Part shown: positions 1 through 8,751 of the stretch, piece by piece
How positions within the stretch are numbered: position 1 is the stretch's first letter
Layout of the letters: the number at the start of each line of letters is the position of its first letter
Assembly (NCBI RefSeq): GCF_017303295.1
Contig: NZ_JAFKOK010000009.1
Location: 161,270 to 225,269 of the forward strand
DNA length: 64,000 nt
Direction: 5' to 3'
Source: Rhodobacter sp. NTK016B
GTDB lineage: Bacteria > Pseudomonadota > Alphaproteobacteria > Rhodobacterales > Rhodobacteraceae
Translations under genes and position numbers: made by a program
The notes under the pieces: model-generated
Databases searched by the model: none
Seen by the model: the letters and a program-made list of their open reading frames with translations, nothing else
Told to the model about the DNA's origin: nothing

Positions 1-245
1 TTGTCGCGCACGGCCACGGCGGTTTCGACCGCAAGCTGCGCCTCGCTCAGCGCCGAGACCAGCGAGTGCGGATCGGCGTCCCCGGTCATCGCCTGCTGCG
101 CGGTGGATTCGGCGCGTTGCAGAACCTGCGAGAAATCCTCGGCCGCGCGCCGGGCGCTGGCGCCGGGTCCCGAGGCTTCGTCGGGCTGGGTGGCGGGCCG
201 CGCCGCACCGTAAGAGCGCGCGGCGATGGCGGCTGAAATATCCAT
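1..245 (-). CDS. fliE: Flagellar hook-basal body protein FliE (partial, 3' end outside window)
   Basis: Only the first ~81 codons lie in the window; the gene runs off the left edge. FliE joins the MS ring to the proximal rod of the flagellar basal body. The visible part begins MDISAAIAARSYG, has a low-complexity Ala/Pro stretch, then reaches the conserved region ending in LAVETAVAVRD, which is typical of the FliE C-terminal half (family members are usually ~100 residues). The ATG at 245 is preceded by a clear AAGGAG ribosome binding site and lies 11 nt after the flgC stop, so it is the third gene of a flgB-flgC-fliE operon read leftwards. The call rests on the C-terminal motif plus the neighbours. 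Confidence 0.9.
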   Translation of the reverse strand, partial: MDISAAIAARSYGAARPATQPDEASGPGASARRAAEDFSQVLQRAESTAQQAMTGDADPHSLVSALSEAQLAVETAVAVRD

Positions 246-256
246 CTGATTTCTCC

Positions 257-658
257 TTATCTGCGCAGAAGCCCGATCAGGCTTTGCGACATTTGCCGCG
301 CCTGATCGAACATCCTGAGGTTCGCCTCGTAGGAACGCTGCGCTTCGCGCGCGTCTGCGATTTCGACCATCAGATCGACATTCGATCCATCGTAATGGCC
401 GGACTCATCGGCCAGGATATGGCCGGGGTCGTAGATGCGGGTGAGTTCCCCGCGATCAAGCTGAACGGGGCCGGGCCGCACGCCGCTTTCCTCGCCAAAG
501 CCGTCGCCGGGCATGGCGGTCGGGCGGAAATCGACGAATTTGCGGTGGTAGCCCGGCGTGTCGGCATTGGCGATGTTTTCGGAAACATGCCGCAGCCGCT
601 GGGCCTGAGCTTGCATGCCGGACGCGGACAGAGCGAGGGTATCGAACAGCGCGCTCAT
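257..658 (-). CDS. flgC: Flagellar basal-body rod protein FlgC
   Basis: 133 residues, the usual FlgC size. FlgC is a proximal rod subunit exported by the flagellar type III apparatus. The N-terminus carries the rod/hook family signature (ALSASGMQAQAQRL, then ENIANADTPGYHRK), and the C-terminus has the helical AREAQRSYEANLRMFDQAR segment shared by axial proteins. The ATG starts one base after the flgB stop (TGA-C-ATG), implying translational coupling. fliE follows 11 nt downstream. The adjacent rod genes make the identification secure. Confidence 0.96.
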   Translation of the reverse strand: MSALFDTLALSASGMQAQAQRLRHVSENIANADTPGYHRKFVDFRPTAMPGDGFGEESGVRPGPVQLDRGELTRIYDPGHILADESGHYDGSNVDLMVEIADAREAQRSYEANLRMFDQARQMSQSLIGLLRR

Positions 659-659
659 G

Positions 660-1007
660 TCACTTGCCCAGCGAGGCGCGCATCAGATCGCGCGACATCG
701 AGTAGATACCAAGGGCCATTTCGTGCTGCTGACGGGCCTCGACCGCGCGCATCATCTCATATTCGACCGAGACCGTGTTGCCGTCCGGGGACACCGTGGC
801 GGGGTTTTCGTCGAGCCGCAGCCGACCGCGATCGGCAAGCGAGCCATCAAGGCTGGCATCCCAGTAATCGGCAAATGGAATTGCGTCGCGAGAGCGATAG
901 CCGGGCGTGTCGGCATTGGCGACGTTCTGCGAGATGGCCTGCTGGCGGCTCGCGGCGTGAGTGGCGTAAGCCTGCGCCATGCGCAGGACGTCCAGACTTT
1001 CGAACAT
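660..1007 (-). CDS. flgB: Flagellar basal-body rod protein FlgB
   Basis: 115 residues from the ATG at 1007 (MFESLDVLRMAQAYATHAA). The open frame extends further upstream, but this start matches FlgB length and places the conserved ISQNVANADTPGYRSRDAIPF motif at the usual distance from the N-terminus. The C-terminal EYEMMRAVEARQQHEMA helix is also typical. FlgB is the rod subunit nearest the MS ring. It is the first gene of the flgB-flgC-fliE set and is divergent from fliI across ~100 bp (1008-1108), which must hold the promoters for both directions. I could not pick out a confident promoter there. Confidence 0.93.
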   Translation of the reverse strand: MFESLDVLRMAQAYATHAASRQQAISQNVANADTPGYRSRDAIPFADYWDASLDGSLADRGRLRLDENPATVSPDGNTVSVEYEMMRAVEARQQHEMALGIYSMSRDLMRASLGK

Positions 1008-1108
1008 GGGATTCTCCCGTTGCTGGCTTACACGAAGGATTAAGGGTGATTCCTTTAGAAACCGTAATCGAGCGTCACACCGGCGCCCGTTGCGCAAAGG
1101 AGCCGCCG

Positions 1109-2419
1109 ATGTCGGTATTCGATCCCCTTCTGGCCGAGCTGGCCGCGATCCGTCCCATCCGCCATTTCGGTCGAGTCGAAGCCATGCACGCGACGACGCT
1201 GCTGGTCTCGGGCCTGTCGCAGCGCGCGCGGCTGGGCGACCGCGTGCGCGTGCTCGATACGCAAGGCACCCCCGTCGGTGGCGAGATCATCGGCCTCACC
1301 GCCAGCGGGGCCGAGATCCTGCCCGAAGACGCGACCGAGGGTCTGGCGATCGGTGATCGCGTCGAGCATATCGGCCGCAACATGATCGCCCCCGACGATC
1401 GTTGGATCGGCCGCGTCATCGACCCTTACGGTGAACCGCTCGATGGCAGACCGCTTGTGCGCGGCCCGACCCCGCGCAGCCTGCGCAGCGCACCGCCCTC
1501 TCCTGCGCGGCGCAAGCGGCTGGGCGGGCGGCTGTCGACCGGGCTCGACGCGTTCAACACGATGCTGCCTCTGGTACGCGGCCAGCGGGTCGGCCTGTTC
1601 GCGGGATCGGGCGTGGGCAAGACGATGCTTCTGGGCCAGCTTGCGCGCGGGATCGAATGCGACGTGGTGGTTCTGGCACTTGTGGGCGAGCGGGGCCGCG
1701 AATTGCGCGACTTCGTCGAGGATGTGCTGGGGACAGACGGGCTTGCGCGGTCGGTCGTGGTCAGCGCCACCTCGGACGAATCGCCGCTTGCCCGTCGCCG
1801 CGCCGCGCTGACCGCGATGAGCGTGGCCGAACATTTCCGCGATGCGGGCCAGCATGTGCTGTTGCTGTTCGATTCCGTCACCCGCTTTGCCGAGGCGCAT
1901 CGCGAGATCGCCCTCGCCGCAGGCGAAAAGCCCTCGCTCAGGGGGTTTCCGCCCTCGACCGCGCATCAGATCATGGCACTGGCCGAACGCGCCGGACCGG
2001 GTGCGCCCGAAACGGGCGACATCACCGCGATCTTTACCGTGCTGGTCGCCGGATCGGACATGGACGAACCCGTCGCCGACATCCTGCGCGGGGTGCTCGA
2101 CGGGCATGTGATCCTCGACCGCGCGATTGCCGAACGGGGCCGCTTTCCCGCCATTGACCTGATGCGCAGCGTCTCGCGCTCGCTGCCCGCCGCCGCCTCG
2201 CCCAGCGAAAATGCCCAGATCACCGAAGCCCGGCGCCTGATCGGCGCATGGGAAAGAGCCGAGATGATGGTGCAGGCGGGGCTTTATGCGCAGGGCTCGG
2301 ACCCGTTGACCGACCGGGCGATCAAGCTGTGGCCCAAGCTCGACGCCTTCCTTGGCGGACAGGGCACGGCCTCGAATGCTGAAAGCTTCCGCAAGCTGAA
2401 AAAGGCGCTCGACGGCTGA
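1109..2419 (+). CDS. fliI: Flagellum-specific ATPase FliI
   Basis: 436 residues from the ATG at 1109, preceded by AAAGGAG. FliI is the ATPase of the flagellar type III export apparatus and is related to the F1 beta subunit. Visible motifs are Walker A (FAGSGVGKTML, about residue 165), Walker B (VLLLFDSVTRFAE) and the conserved PPSTAHQIMALAERAG stretch of the FliI/F1-beta family. The frame is open for another ~275 codons upstream, but that part runs opposite flgC and flgB and is a shadow. The length matches the family. Divergent from flgB, in a flagellar neighbourhood. Confidence 0.95.
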   Translation: MSVFDPLLAELAAIRPIRHFGRVEAMHATTLLVSGLSQRARLGDRVRVLDTQGTPVGGEIIGLTASGAEILPEDATEGLAIGDRVEHIGRNMIAPDDRWIGRVIDPYGEPLDGRPLVRGPTPRSLRSAPPSPARRKRLGGRLSTGLDAFNTMLPLVRGQRVGLFAGSGVGKTMLLGQLARGIECDVVVLALVGERGRELRDFVEDVLGTDGLARSVVVSATSDESPLARRRAALTAMSVAEHFRDAGQHVLLLFDSVTRFAEAHREIALAAGEKPSLRGFPPSTAHQIMALAERAGPGAPETGDITAIFTVLVAGSDMDEPVADILRGVLDGHVILDRAIAERGRFPAIDLMRSVSRSLPAAASPSENAQITEARRLIGAWERAEMMVQAGLYAQGSDPLTDRAIKLWPKLDAFLGGQGTASNAESFRKLKKALDG

Positions 2420-2600
2420 CCGGTCATGCAAGGGCGGTTACCCGAACCTTGTATTCCCGCCCATAAAAGCCATTTGTTTCTGCACGAGACTGGCGCTATC
2501 AGCAGCGTCGAACACGCGCGCCTGCGCCTCGACCTGTCGGGCCGAGCAAGGTAGCGTTGCGACTGACACGCCACACCCCGTGCCGACAGAAGGGCCCGAG

Positions 2601-3698
2601 ATGCTGCAAACTCCCTATTACCTGATCGATAAATCGCGGCTCCTGCCGAACATGGAAAAGATCGCCTGGCTGCGCGAAGCGTCGGGCGCGAAATCGCTGC
2701 TGGCACTGAAATGCTTCGCGACATGGTCGGTTTTCGATTTCATGAGCGAGTACATGGACGGCACGACGTCGTCCTCGCTCTACGAGGTCCGGCTGGGACG
2801 CGAAAAATTCGGCAAGGAAACGCACGCCTATTCGGTGGCCTATGCCGACCATGAGATCGGCGAAGTGCTCGCGCATTCCGACAAGATCATCTTCAACACG
2901 ATCGGTCAGCTCGAACGCTTCGAAACCCAGAGCGCGAACCATGTGCGCGGCCTGCGGGTCAATCCCGGCGTATCGACTTCGGGCTTCGACCTCGCCGATC
3001 CGGCACGCCCCTTCTCGCGGCTGGGCGAACATGACCCCGAAGAGATCGCCAAGGTGGCCGAAAAGATCTCGGGCTTCATGTTCCACAACAATTGCGAGAA
3101 CGCGGATTTCGACCGCTTCGACAATATGCTCTCGCTGATCGAACAGCGCTTCGGACATCTGATCCGCGACATGGACTGGATCAGCCTCGGCGGCGGGATC
3201 CATTTCACCGGCGAGGGCTATCCGCTCGAACGTCTGGCCGACCGGCTCAAACGGTTCGCCGATACCAATGGCGTGCAGGTCTATCTGGAACCGGGCGAAG
3301 CCTCGATCACCAAGTCGACCACGCTTGAAGTGACGGTGCTCGACACGCTCTATAACGGCAAGAACCTCGCCATCGTCGACAGTTCGATCGAGGCGCATAT
3401 GCTCGATCTGCTGATCTACCGCGAATCCGCCAAGATGGAGCCCAATGCGGGCGACCACGAATGGATGGTCTGCGGGAAATCCTGCCTCGCGGGCGACATT
3501 TTCGGCGAATTCCGCTTTCCGCAGCCACTGAAAGCGGGCGACCGGCTGTCGGTGCAGGACGCGGCCGGTTACACGATGGTCAAGAAAAACTGGTTCAACG
3601 GCGTGAAGATGCCCGCCATCGCCATCCGCGAGATGGACGGAACCATCCGCGAGGTGCGCGATTTCGGCTATGACGATTTCGCCGCCGCGCTGAGCTGA
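2601..3698 (+). CDS. nspC: Carboxynorspermidine decarboxylase
   Basis: 365 residues from the ATG at 2601, which has AGAAGG seven nt upstream; a GTG at 2580 is a weaker alternative. This is a PLP-dependent fold-III decarboxylase that removes the carboxyl group from carboxy(nor)spermidine in the alternative polyamine pathway. Visible features are the Lys of LLALKCFATW (Schiff base), SSLYEVRLG, the HNNCEN motif, the Gly-rich ISLGGGIHFT phosphate-binding loop, YLEPGEA, and CGKSCLAGD near the C-terminus, which supplies the partner active-site residues of the dimer. It is followed 52 nt later by its pathway partner, a saccharopine-dehydrogenase-like enzyme. Confidence 0.94.
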   Translation: MLQTPYYLIDKSRLLPNMEKIAWLREASGAKSLLALKCFATWSVFDFMSEYMDGTTSSSLYEVRLGREKFGKETHAYSVAYADHEIGEVLAHSDKIIFNTIGQLERFETQSANHVRGLRVNPGVSTSGFDLADPARPFSRLGEHDPEEIAKVAEKISGFMFHNNCENADFDRFDNMLSLIEQRFGHLIRDMDWISLGGGIHFTGEGYPLERLADRLKRFADTNGVQVYLEPGEASITKSTTLEVTVLDTLYNGKNLAIVDSSIEAHMLDLLIYRESAKMEPNAGDHEWMVCGKSCLAGDIFGEFRFPQPLKAGDRLSVQDAAGYTMVKKNWFNGVKMPAIAIREMDGTIREVRDFGYDDFAAALS

Positions 3699-3750
3699 AC
3701 GGGTCGAAACCCAAACAATGAAGCCAACCAACACGGAGGTGCAGGGGCGA

Positions 3751-4989
3751 ATGAAACGCAATGTCCTGATCATCGGAGCCGGGGGCGTAGCCCAGGTCGT
3801 GGCGCATAAATGCGCACAGAACAACGACATTCTGGGCGACATCCATATCGCCAGCCGGACCCTTTCGAAATGCGAGGCCATCATCGCCTCGGTCCATGAG
3901 AAAGGCGCGATGAAGGTCGAGGGCGTTCTGAAAGCCCATGCCGTCAACGCCCGCAACTCGGACGAGGTCGCGGCGCTGATCCGCGAAACCGGCGTCGATA
4001 TCGTCATCAACGTGGCGCAGGCCTTCGTGAACATGCCGGTGCTCGATGCCTGCCTCGAAACCGGCGTGGCCTATATGGACACCGCGATCCATGAAGAGCC
4101 GAACCTGATCTGCGAAACGCCGCCGTGGTACGGCAATTACGAATGGAAGCGGAAGGAAAAAGCCGCGCAGAAAGGCGTGACCGCGATCCTCGGCGTGGGC
4201 TTCGATCCGGGCGTGGTCAACGCCTATGCCCGCTACGGCATCGACACCTATCTCGACGAGGTCGCCTCGATCGACATCGTCGACATCAACGCGGGCTCGC
4301 ACGGGCGCTGGTTCTCGACCAATTTCGACCCCGAGATCAATTTCCGCGAATTCACCGGCACCGTCTATAGCTGGCAGAACGGTGCGTGGCAGTCGAACAC
4401 GATGTTCGAAGTGGGCAAGGAATGGGACCTGCCGGTCGTGGGCCTGCAGAAAGCCTACATGACCGGCCATGACGAGGTGCATTCGCTGGCCACCAATTAC
4501 CCGCAGGCGGATGTGCGCTTCTGGATGGGCTTCGGCGACCATTACATCAACGTCTTCACGGTGCTGAAGAATCTGGGCCTCTTGTCGGAAAAACCCGTGA
4601 CCACCGCCGAGGGGCTCGAAGTGATCCCGCTCAAAGTGGTGAAAGCCGTGCTGCCCGACCCCTCTTCACTGGCGCCCGATTACGTCGGCAAGACCTGCAT
4701 CGGCACGGTGGTGAAGGGCACCAAGAACGGCAAGGAGACCGAGGTCTTCGTCTACAACGTGGCCGATCACAAGGATGCCTATAACGAAGTCGGCAGTCAG
4801 GGCATCAGCTACACCGCCGGCGTGCCGCCCGTGGCCGCGGCGATGCTGATCGCAGACGGCACATGGGACGTGGCGAAAATGGTGAACGTGGAAGAGCTGG
4901 ACCCGAAGCCCTTCTTCGAGATCCTCGACCGGATCGGCCTGCCCACGCGGGTCAAGGACGCGTCGGGCGACCGGGCCTGGAACGCGTAA
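3751..4989 (+). CDS. Carboxynorspermidine/carboxyspermidine dehydrogenase (saccharopine dehydrogenase family)
   Basis: 412 residues from the ATG at 3751 (MKRNVLIIGAGGVAQVVAHK). Another in-frame ATG lies at 3718, but the Rossmann GxGGxA motif normally sits at the very N-terminus, as it does from 3751. The enzyme condenses aspartate semialdehyde with a diamine and reduces the product using NAD(P)H, making the substrate of the decarboxylase encoded upstream. Supporting segments are YMDTAIHEEP, GVGFDPGVVNAYARY and the C-terminal catalytic/dimer domain with AGSHGRWFSTNFDPE. asd, which supplies aspartate semialdehyde, is at 32.6-33.6 kb. An intergenic repeat with a terminator-like hairpin follows the stop. 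Confidence 0.92.
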   Translation: MKRNVLIIGAGGVAQVVAHKCAQNNDILGDIHIASRTLSKCEAIIASVHEKGAMKVEGVLKAHAVNARNSDEVAALIRETGVDIVINVAQAFVNMPVLDACLETGVAYMDTAIHEEPNLICETPPWYGNYEWKRKEKAAQKGVTAILGVGFDPGVVNAYARYGIDTYLDEVASIDIVDINAGSHGRWFSTNFDPEINFREFTGTVYSWQNGAWQSNTMFEVGKEWDLPVVGLQKAYMTGHDEVHSLATNYPQADVRFWMGFGDHYINVFTVLKNLGLLSEKPVTTAEGLEVIPLKVVKAVLPDPSSLAPDYVGKTCIGTVVKGTKNGKETEVFVYNVADHKDAYNEVGSQGISYTAGVPPVAAAMLIADGTWDVAKMVNVEELDPKPFFEILDRIGLPTRVKDASGDRAWNA

Positions 4990-5002
4990 CAGCCCGGGAA
5001 AA

Positions 5003-5088
5003 GGGGGGCATTGCCCCCCTCGCCTGCGGCTCACCCCCCAGGATATTTGAAGATCAAAGATGGGGCTTAAGACTTCGTTAAGCCCTTT
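5003..5088. repeat. Palindromic intergenic repeat, copy 1, with a terminator-like hairpin
   Basis: A G-run/C-run hairpin (GGGGGGCATTGCCCCCC, 5003-5019) is followed by a CGCCTGCGGCTCACCCCCCA block, a 22-nt arm at 5041-5062 and a second hairpin, GGGCTTAA-gacttcg-TTAAGCCC, at 5063-5085. The first hairpin, the CCTGCGG...TCACCCCCC block and the arm recur at 39741-39805 in the same order. The arm recurs inverted at 63953-63974. It sits between the convergent carboxynorspermidine dehydrogenase and NlpC/P60 genes, where a terminator is expected. Confidence 0.8.
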
Positions 5089-5136
5089 CACTTTGCCTTA
5101 AATACTCACGGCGCGGCGCTCCCGCCCGCGACGCGC

Positions 5137-5952
5137 TCACCCAGCCGGGCGCAGGCAGCGCAGCACCGGCTCTTCGGCGCGGGCGATTACCGCGTCGAGG
5201 TCTTCCTCGGTCACCGCCATGTGGTGGGCATTGGCGTGGATGGTGCGGCCCGGGGCGCTGACAAGGGCCACATGGCCGGCCCAGAAGATCAGATCTCCCG
5301 CCTCCTCGGAGCCCGGGACGACATCAGCGCCCGCCATCTGGCTTTGAAGATCGCTGTCGCCCGCGCAATCGCGGCCAGCCGCGCGGAACGCGGCCTGCAC
5401 GAGGCCCGAGCAATCGATGCCGCTGCGCGAATTGCCCCCCCAGAGATAGGGCGTGCCGAGAAAATCGCGCGCGACCGCCACAAGGTCGTCGCGCCAGTCG
5501 CCGATCGCGCGCAGGTGGCGCGCCGGGACGTAGCCATCGGGTGTCGACGCGAAGCGCCCGACATCGCCCGTCACGCGCAGCCGCGCGCCCATGCTCAGGC
5601 TCATGCGTTCGCCCCGCTTGATATCGGGGGCCGCGTAGAGATGCGTCGCGGGGGCTGCGACCCAATGGGTGACGGGCTGGTCTTCGCCCAGATCGCTTTC
5701 GAGCAGCCAGCCGCAATAGCCTTCGTCCTCATCGAAGCCGAAAGCGTGGCCGTCGCATTCGGTGATCGTGCAAAAGCGGGTCCCACGCAAAAGCTGACGG
5801 TCGCGCGCGCCGCCGGGCGTGTCGCGCAGATCCGAGAGCGGCGCGATCACGCGCTGCCAGCGGCCCGGGACGAACAGCACGCCGTCGAGCGCGCCGCGCA
5901 GGCTTTCATGCGCCACGCCGCCCGCGGCGCGCAGGTAGCGGCGGTCGGTCAT
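5137..5952 (-). CDS. NlpC/P60 (C40) family peptidoglycan hydrolase
   Basis: 271 residues. The N-terminal ~140 residues look like two bacterial SH3-like segments (TRFCTITECDGHAFGFD; LYAAPDIKRGERMSLSMGARL). The C-terminal half is an NlpC/P60 cysteine peptidase domain, which cuts peptide bonds in the murein stem. The catalytic Cys is in GIDCSGLVQAAF (about Cys181), the His in AGHVALV (about His227), and the third residue probably lies in IHANAHH. No signal peptide is apparent, which is common for the two-SH3 NlpC proteins found beside the M17 aminopeptidase in this group. The start overlaps the aminopeptidase stop by ATGA, so the two are translationally coupled and may both recycle murein peptides. 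Confidence 0.92.
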   Translation of the reverse strand: MTDRRYLRAAGGVAHESLRGALDGVLFVPGRWQRVIAPLSDLRDTPGGARDRQLLRGTRFCTITECDGHAFGFDEDEGYCGWLLESDLGEDQPVTHWVAAPATHLYAAPDIKRGERMSLSMGARLRVTGDVGRFASTPDGYVPARHLRAIGDWRDDLVAVARDFLGTPYLWGGNSRSGIDCSGLVQAAFRAAGRDCAGDSDLQSQMAGADVVPGSEEAGDLIFWAGHVALVSAPGRTIHANAHHMAVTEEDLDAVIARAEEPVLRCLRPAG

Positions 5953-7388
5953 GGCGCGTCCGCGTTGCGGGCGGTCGGGTCGATACCCGGGCCCAGCACC
6001 TCGGGCAAGGCACGCAGAAGCGCGCGCGCGCCCTGCCCCACACCGCCTTTCGGGCGCGCGGGTGCCGCGACGGGCTGCCAGCCATAGATGTCGAAATGCG
6101 CGAAGCGTTGCGCGCCTTCGGCAAAGCGGCGCAGGAACAGCGCGGCGGTGATCGACCCGGCCATGCCGCCGGACGGTGCGTTGTCGAGATCGGCAATGCC
6201 GGGCTCGATCAGGCTTTCATAGGGCGCGTGGAACGGCATGCGCCAGAGCGGATCGGCCTCACTCCGCGCGGCACGGGCAAGGGCATCGGCGAGCGGTTCG
6301 TCATCGGTATAGAAGGGCGGCAGGTCAGGCCCCAGCGCGACGCGCGCGGCGCCGGTCAGCGTTGCCATGCAGATCAGCGCGTCGGGCGCCTCTTCGCAGG
6401 CGAGCGCCAGAGCATCGGCAAGGACAAGACGGCCTTCGGCATCGGTATTGTTGACCTCGACCGTCCGGCCATTGCGCGCGGTCAGCACGTCGCCGGGCCG
6501 CATCGCGCTGCCCGAAATGGAATTCTCGACCGCCGGGATCAGCACGCGCAGCCGGACCTTCCAGCCCAGCGCCATGATCATCATCGCCAGCCCCAGAACC
6601 GTGGCGGCGCCGCCCATATCCTTTTTCATAAGCCCCATCGAGGCGCCCGGCTTGATGTTCAGCCCGCCGGTATCGAAACACACGCCCTTACCGACCAGCG
6701 TCAAGCTCGGCCCCTCATCGCCCCAGCGCAGATCGAGCAGCCGTGGCATCCGATCCGAGGCCCGGCCCACGGCGTGGATCAGCGGAAAATTCTCGACCAG
6801 CAGATCGTCGCCATAAGTGACCGAGACCTGCGCGTTGAAATCATCGGCAAGCGTGAGGACGGTGGTTTCCAGCTCTTCGGGGCCCAGCTGCGAGGCGGGG
6901 GTGTTGATCAGGTCGCGGGTCAGCCATTCGGCGGAAGCGAGCGTCTCAATCCGATGCGCGTCGATACCGGCCGGGGCCTTGAGCGCAGGCAGGGACAATT
7001 CCTCGGCCGGGCGGTGGCGGAAACGGTCGAAACTGTAGCCCGCGAGCAGCCATGCCAGCGCCTGCTCGGGCAGATCGGCATCGGGGATGCCCCCGGCAAG
7101 GTGATAGGTCCCGGCGGGCAGTTTCTGGCGCGCGGTGCCCAGCGCGAAGCGACCGCGCGCGCGTGCCGCGGCGCGGCCCATTCCGAACACCGCAAGATCC
7201 AGCCCGCCCGACGCGTCGGGCACGCAGATCGTTTCACCGGAATTGCCCTGAAAGCCCACCGAGGACAGCCAGGCGCGCACGCGTTCGGGCTGCCCGTCCA
7301 GCCAATCGGACAGGGTGTCTTTCGTCACGACATGCAGCGGAACGGATTGCTGGTCGTTCGACGCGAAGGCGGAGTGGTGTCTGCGCAT
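5949..7388 (-). CDS. Leucyl aminopeptidase family (M17) metallopeptidase
   Basis: 479 residues from the ATG at 7388, preceded by CGGGAA; an in-frame GTG at 7418 is the alternative. It is a two-metal cytosolic exopeptidase. The C-terminal catalytic domain shows the family core: KGVCFDTGGLNIKPGASM (metal ligand Asp), KKDMGGAA, the signature NTDAEGRLVLADAL (metal-binding Asp/Glu and catalytic Arg) and MATLTGAARVALG. The N-terminal ~170 residues form the less conserved alpha/beta domain. The stop overlaps the NlpC/P60 start (ATGA). Assignment to family is firm; the exact substrate preference (PepA or PepB type) cannot be read from sequence. Confidence 0.94.
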   Translation of the reverse strand: MRRHHSAFASNDQQSVPLHVVTKDTLSDWLDGQPERVRAWLSSVGFQGNSGETICVPDASGGLDLAVFGMGRAAARARGRFALGTARQKLPAGTYHLAGGIPDADLPEQALAWLLAGYSFDRFRHRPAEELSLPALKAPAGIDAHRIETLASAEWLTRDLINTPASQLGPEELETTVLTLADDFNAQVSVTYGDDLLVENFPLIHAVGRASDRMPRLLDLRWGDEGPSLTLVGKGVCFDTGGLNIKPGASMGLMKKDMGGAATVLGLAMMIMALGWKVRLRVLIPAVENSISGSAMRPGDVLTARNGRTVEVNNTDAEGRLVLADALALACEEAPDALICMATLTGAARVALGPDLPPFYTDDEPLADALARAARSEADPLWRMPFHAPYESLIEPGIADLDNAPSGGMAGSITAALFLRRFAEGAQRFAHFDIYGWQPVAAPARPKGGVGQGARALLRALPEVLGPGIDPTARNADAP

Positions 7389-7558
7389 GGATATTCCCGG
7401 TTTCGATACTCGCCACACCCTATGACGTAGGTCTCGGAAAGGGAAAGTCCGATTGACCGCGCGCGGCGGAAACAGGCCGCCCGGCGACAGGCCCCATGGA
7501 CATGTCGCCTGTGACGTCGTTCTGAAGGCCGCTCACCCTGCCCGACGACAGAGATCGG

Positions 7559-7939
7559 TCACATCGACAGGCCGGGCACTTCCCAGACCATCGCCAGCGA
7601 TCGATCACCGATGCGCACGAGCCGCTCCCAGATCGCGCGATACGCGACGAGGTCGCCATGGCGGGCCGAAATCCCCATATCGCGCGAAACCCGCGCGAGC
7701 GAGGTCAGCCCGATTTCCATGCTCAGCCGTGACACGCGCTGCGCCAGGTCGGGAATACCGGCAAGATTATCCGACCGGACCATCGTATCGACCTGGACCA
7801 GCAGGTCCGAGATCGCCTCGACGGTTTCCATGACACGGTTCTCGGCCCCACGGTGGCCCAGATTTTTAAAGACGGCATCCAAGGTGACCGTGTCGATGAC
7901 GACACGCTCGCTTGGACGCAATTCGACAACTATAGTCAC
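7559..7939 (-). CDS. Conserved protein of unknown function (126 aa)
   Basis: 126 residues starting from a GTG at 7939 with AAAGGG upstream. I do not recognise a named family. It is predicted to be mostly alpha-helical after a short N-terminal beta-like segment (MTIVVELRPSERVVIDTVTLD). The middle (SMEIGLTSLARVSRDMG) has the feel of a small helical-bundle regulator, but no phosphorylatable His or other active-site motif can be identified. It has no signal peptide or membrane segment. It is divergent from the carbonic anhydrase gene and lies 170 nt upstream of the M17 aminopeptidase on the same strand. Codon use looks like its neighbours, so it is probably a real gene. Confidence 0.7.
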   Translation of the reverse strand: MTIVVELRPSERVVIDTVTLDAVFKNLGHRGAENRVMETVEAISDLLVQVDTMVRSDNLAGIPDLAQRVSRLSMEIGLTSLARVSRDMGISARHGDLVAYRAIWERLVRIGDRSLAMVWEVPGLSM

Positions 7940-8097
7940 AATCGCACCCTTTCTGCCCCAGTCTATTTCCCTTGCACCCGCAGAAAGGATCTTTGATCCG
8001 AGCTAACAATTCGTTGCCCCGAGTGCGGGAAAGCTGCTCGATTTTCCTGCAAATTGAGCTTAGCACCGGATTGTGGTGGAATTAAGAGGAAACGCCG

Positions 8098-8751
8098 ATG
8101 TCGAACGCCCGCAAATTGCCCGGATACCTGACCAACCGGTATCGTGGCTGGCGCGCTACGCATTTCGCCGAGAACAAGAGCTGGTTTCGCCATCTGGCTC
8201 AGGAAGGACAGCACCCGCGTTCCATGCTGATCGCCTGCTGCGACTCGCGCGTGCACGTGACCTCGATCTTCGGGGCCGATCCAGGCGAGTTCTTCATCCA
8301 CCGAAACATCGCCAATCTGGTGCCGCCCTACACGCCCGACGGGCAGCAGCACGGCACCTCGGCGGCCGTGGAATATGCTGTAAGTGCACTGAAAGTTGCC
8401 CATCTGATCGTTGTCGGCCACTCGAATTGCGGCGGCGTGCGCGGGTGCCATGACATGTGCGCGGGCAACGCGCCCGAGCTGTCGGCAGAGTCGAGTTTCG
8501 TGGGCACATGGATGGAAATCCTGCGCCCGGGATACGAGGCCACCGACGGGATCAAGGACGAAGCCGAGCGCATCGCGGCGATGGAAAAAGAGGCCGTGAA
8601 GATCTCGCTGGCCAACCTGATGACCTTTCCCTTCGTACGCGAAGCGGTCGAGTCCGAGGCGCTGACCTTGCACGGATTGTGGCACAATATTGGCGAAGGC
8701 GGCCTCGACGCCTACGATCCGGAAACAGACGCCTTCGCACCGGTCGGCTGA
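8098..8751 (+). CDS. Beta-class carbonic anhydrase
   Basis: 217 residues with AGAGGAAA before the ATG. It interconverts CO2 and bicarbonate. Zinc ligands are visible: Cys47 in ACCDSR (the C-x-D-S-R dyad motif), then His108 and Cys111 in VVGHSNCGGV. The HRNIANLVPPY and GTSAAVEYAV stretches are also typical of the clade. A SulP transporter gene follows 111 nt downstream on the same strand. This pairing suggests bicarbonate supply, or its hydration after uptake, as a shared job; that is inferred from context. Confidence 0.95.
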   Translation: MSNARKLPGYLTNRYRGWRATHFAENKSWFRHLAQEGQHPRSMLIACCDSRVHVTSIFGADPGEFFIHRNIANLVPPYTPDGQQHGTSAAVEYAVSALKVAHLIVVGHSNCGGVRGCHDMCAGNAPELSAESSFVGTWMEILRPGYEATDGIKDEAERIAAMEKEAVKISLANLMTFPFVREAVESEALTLHGLWHNIGEGGLDAYDPETDAFAPVG

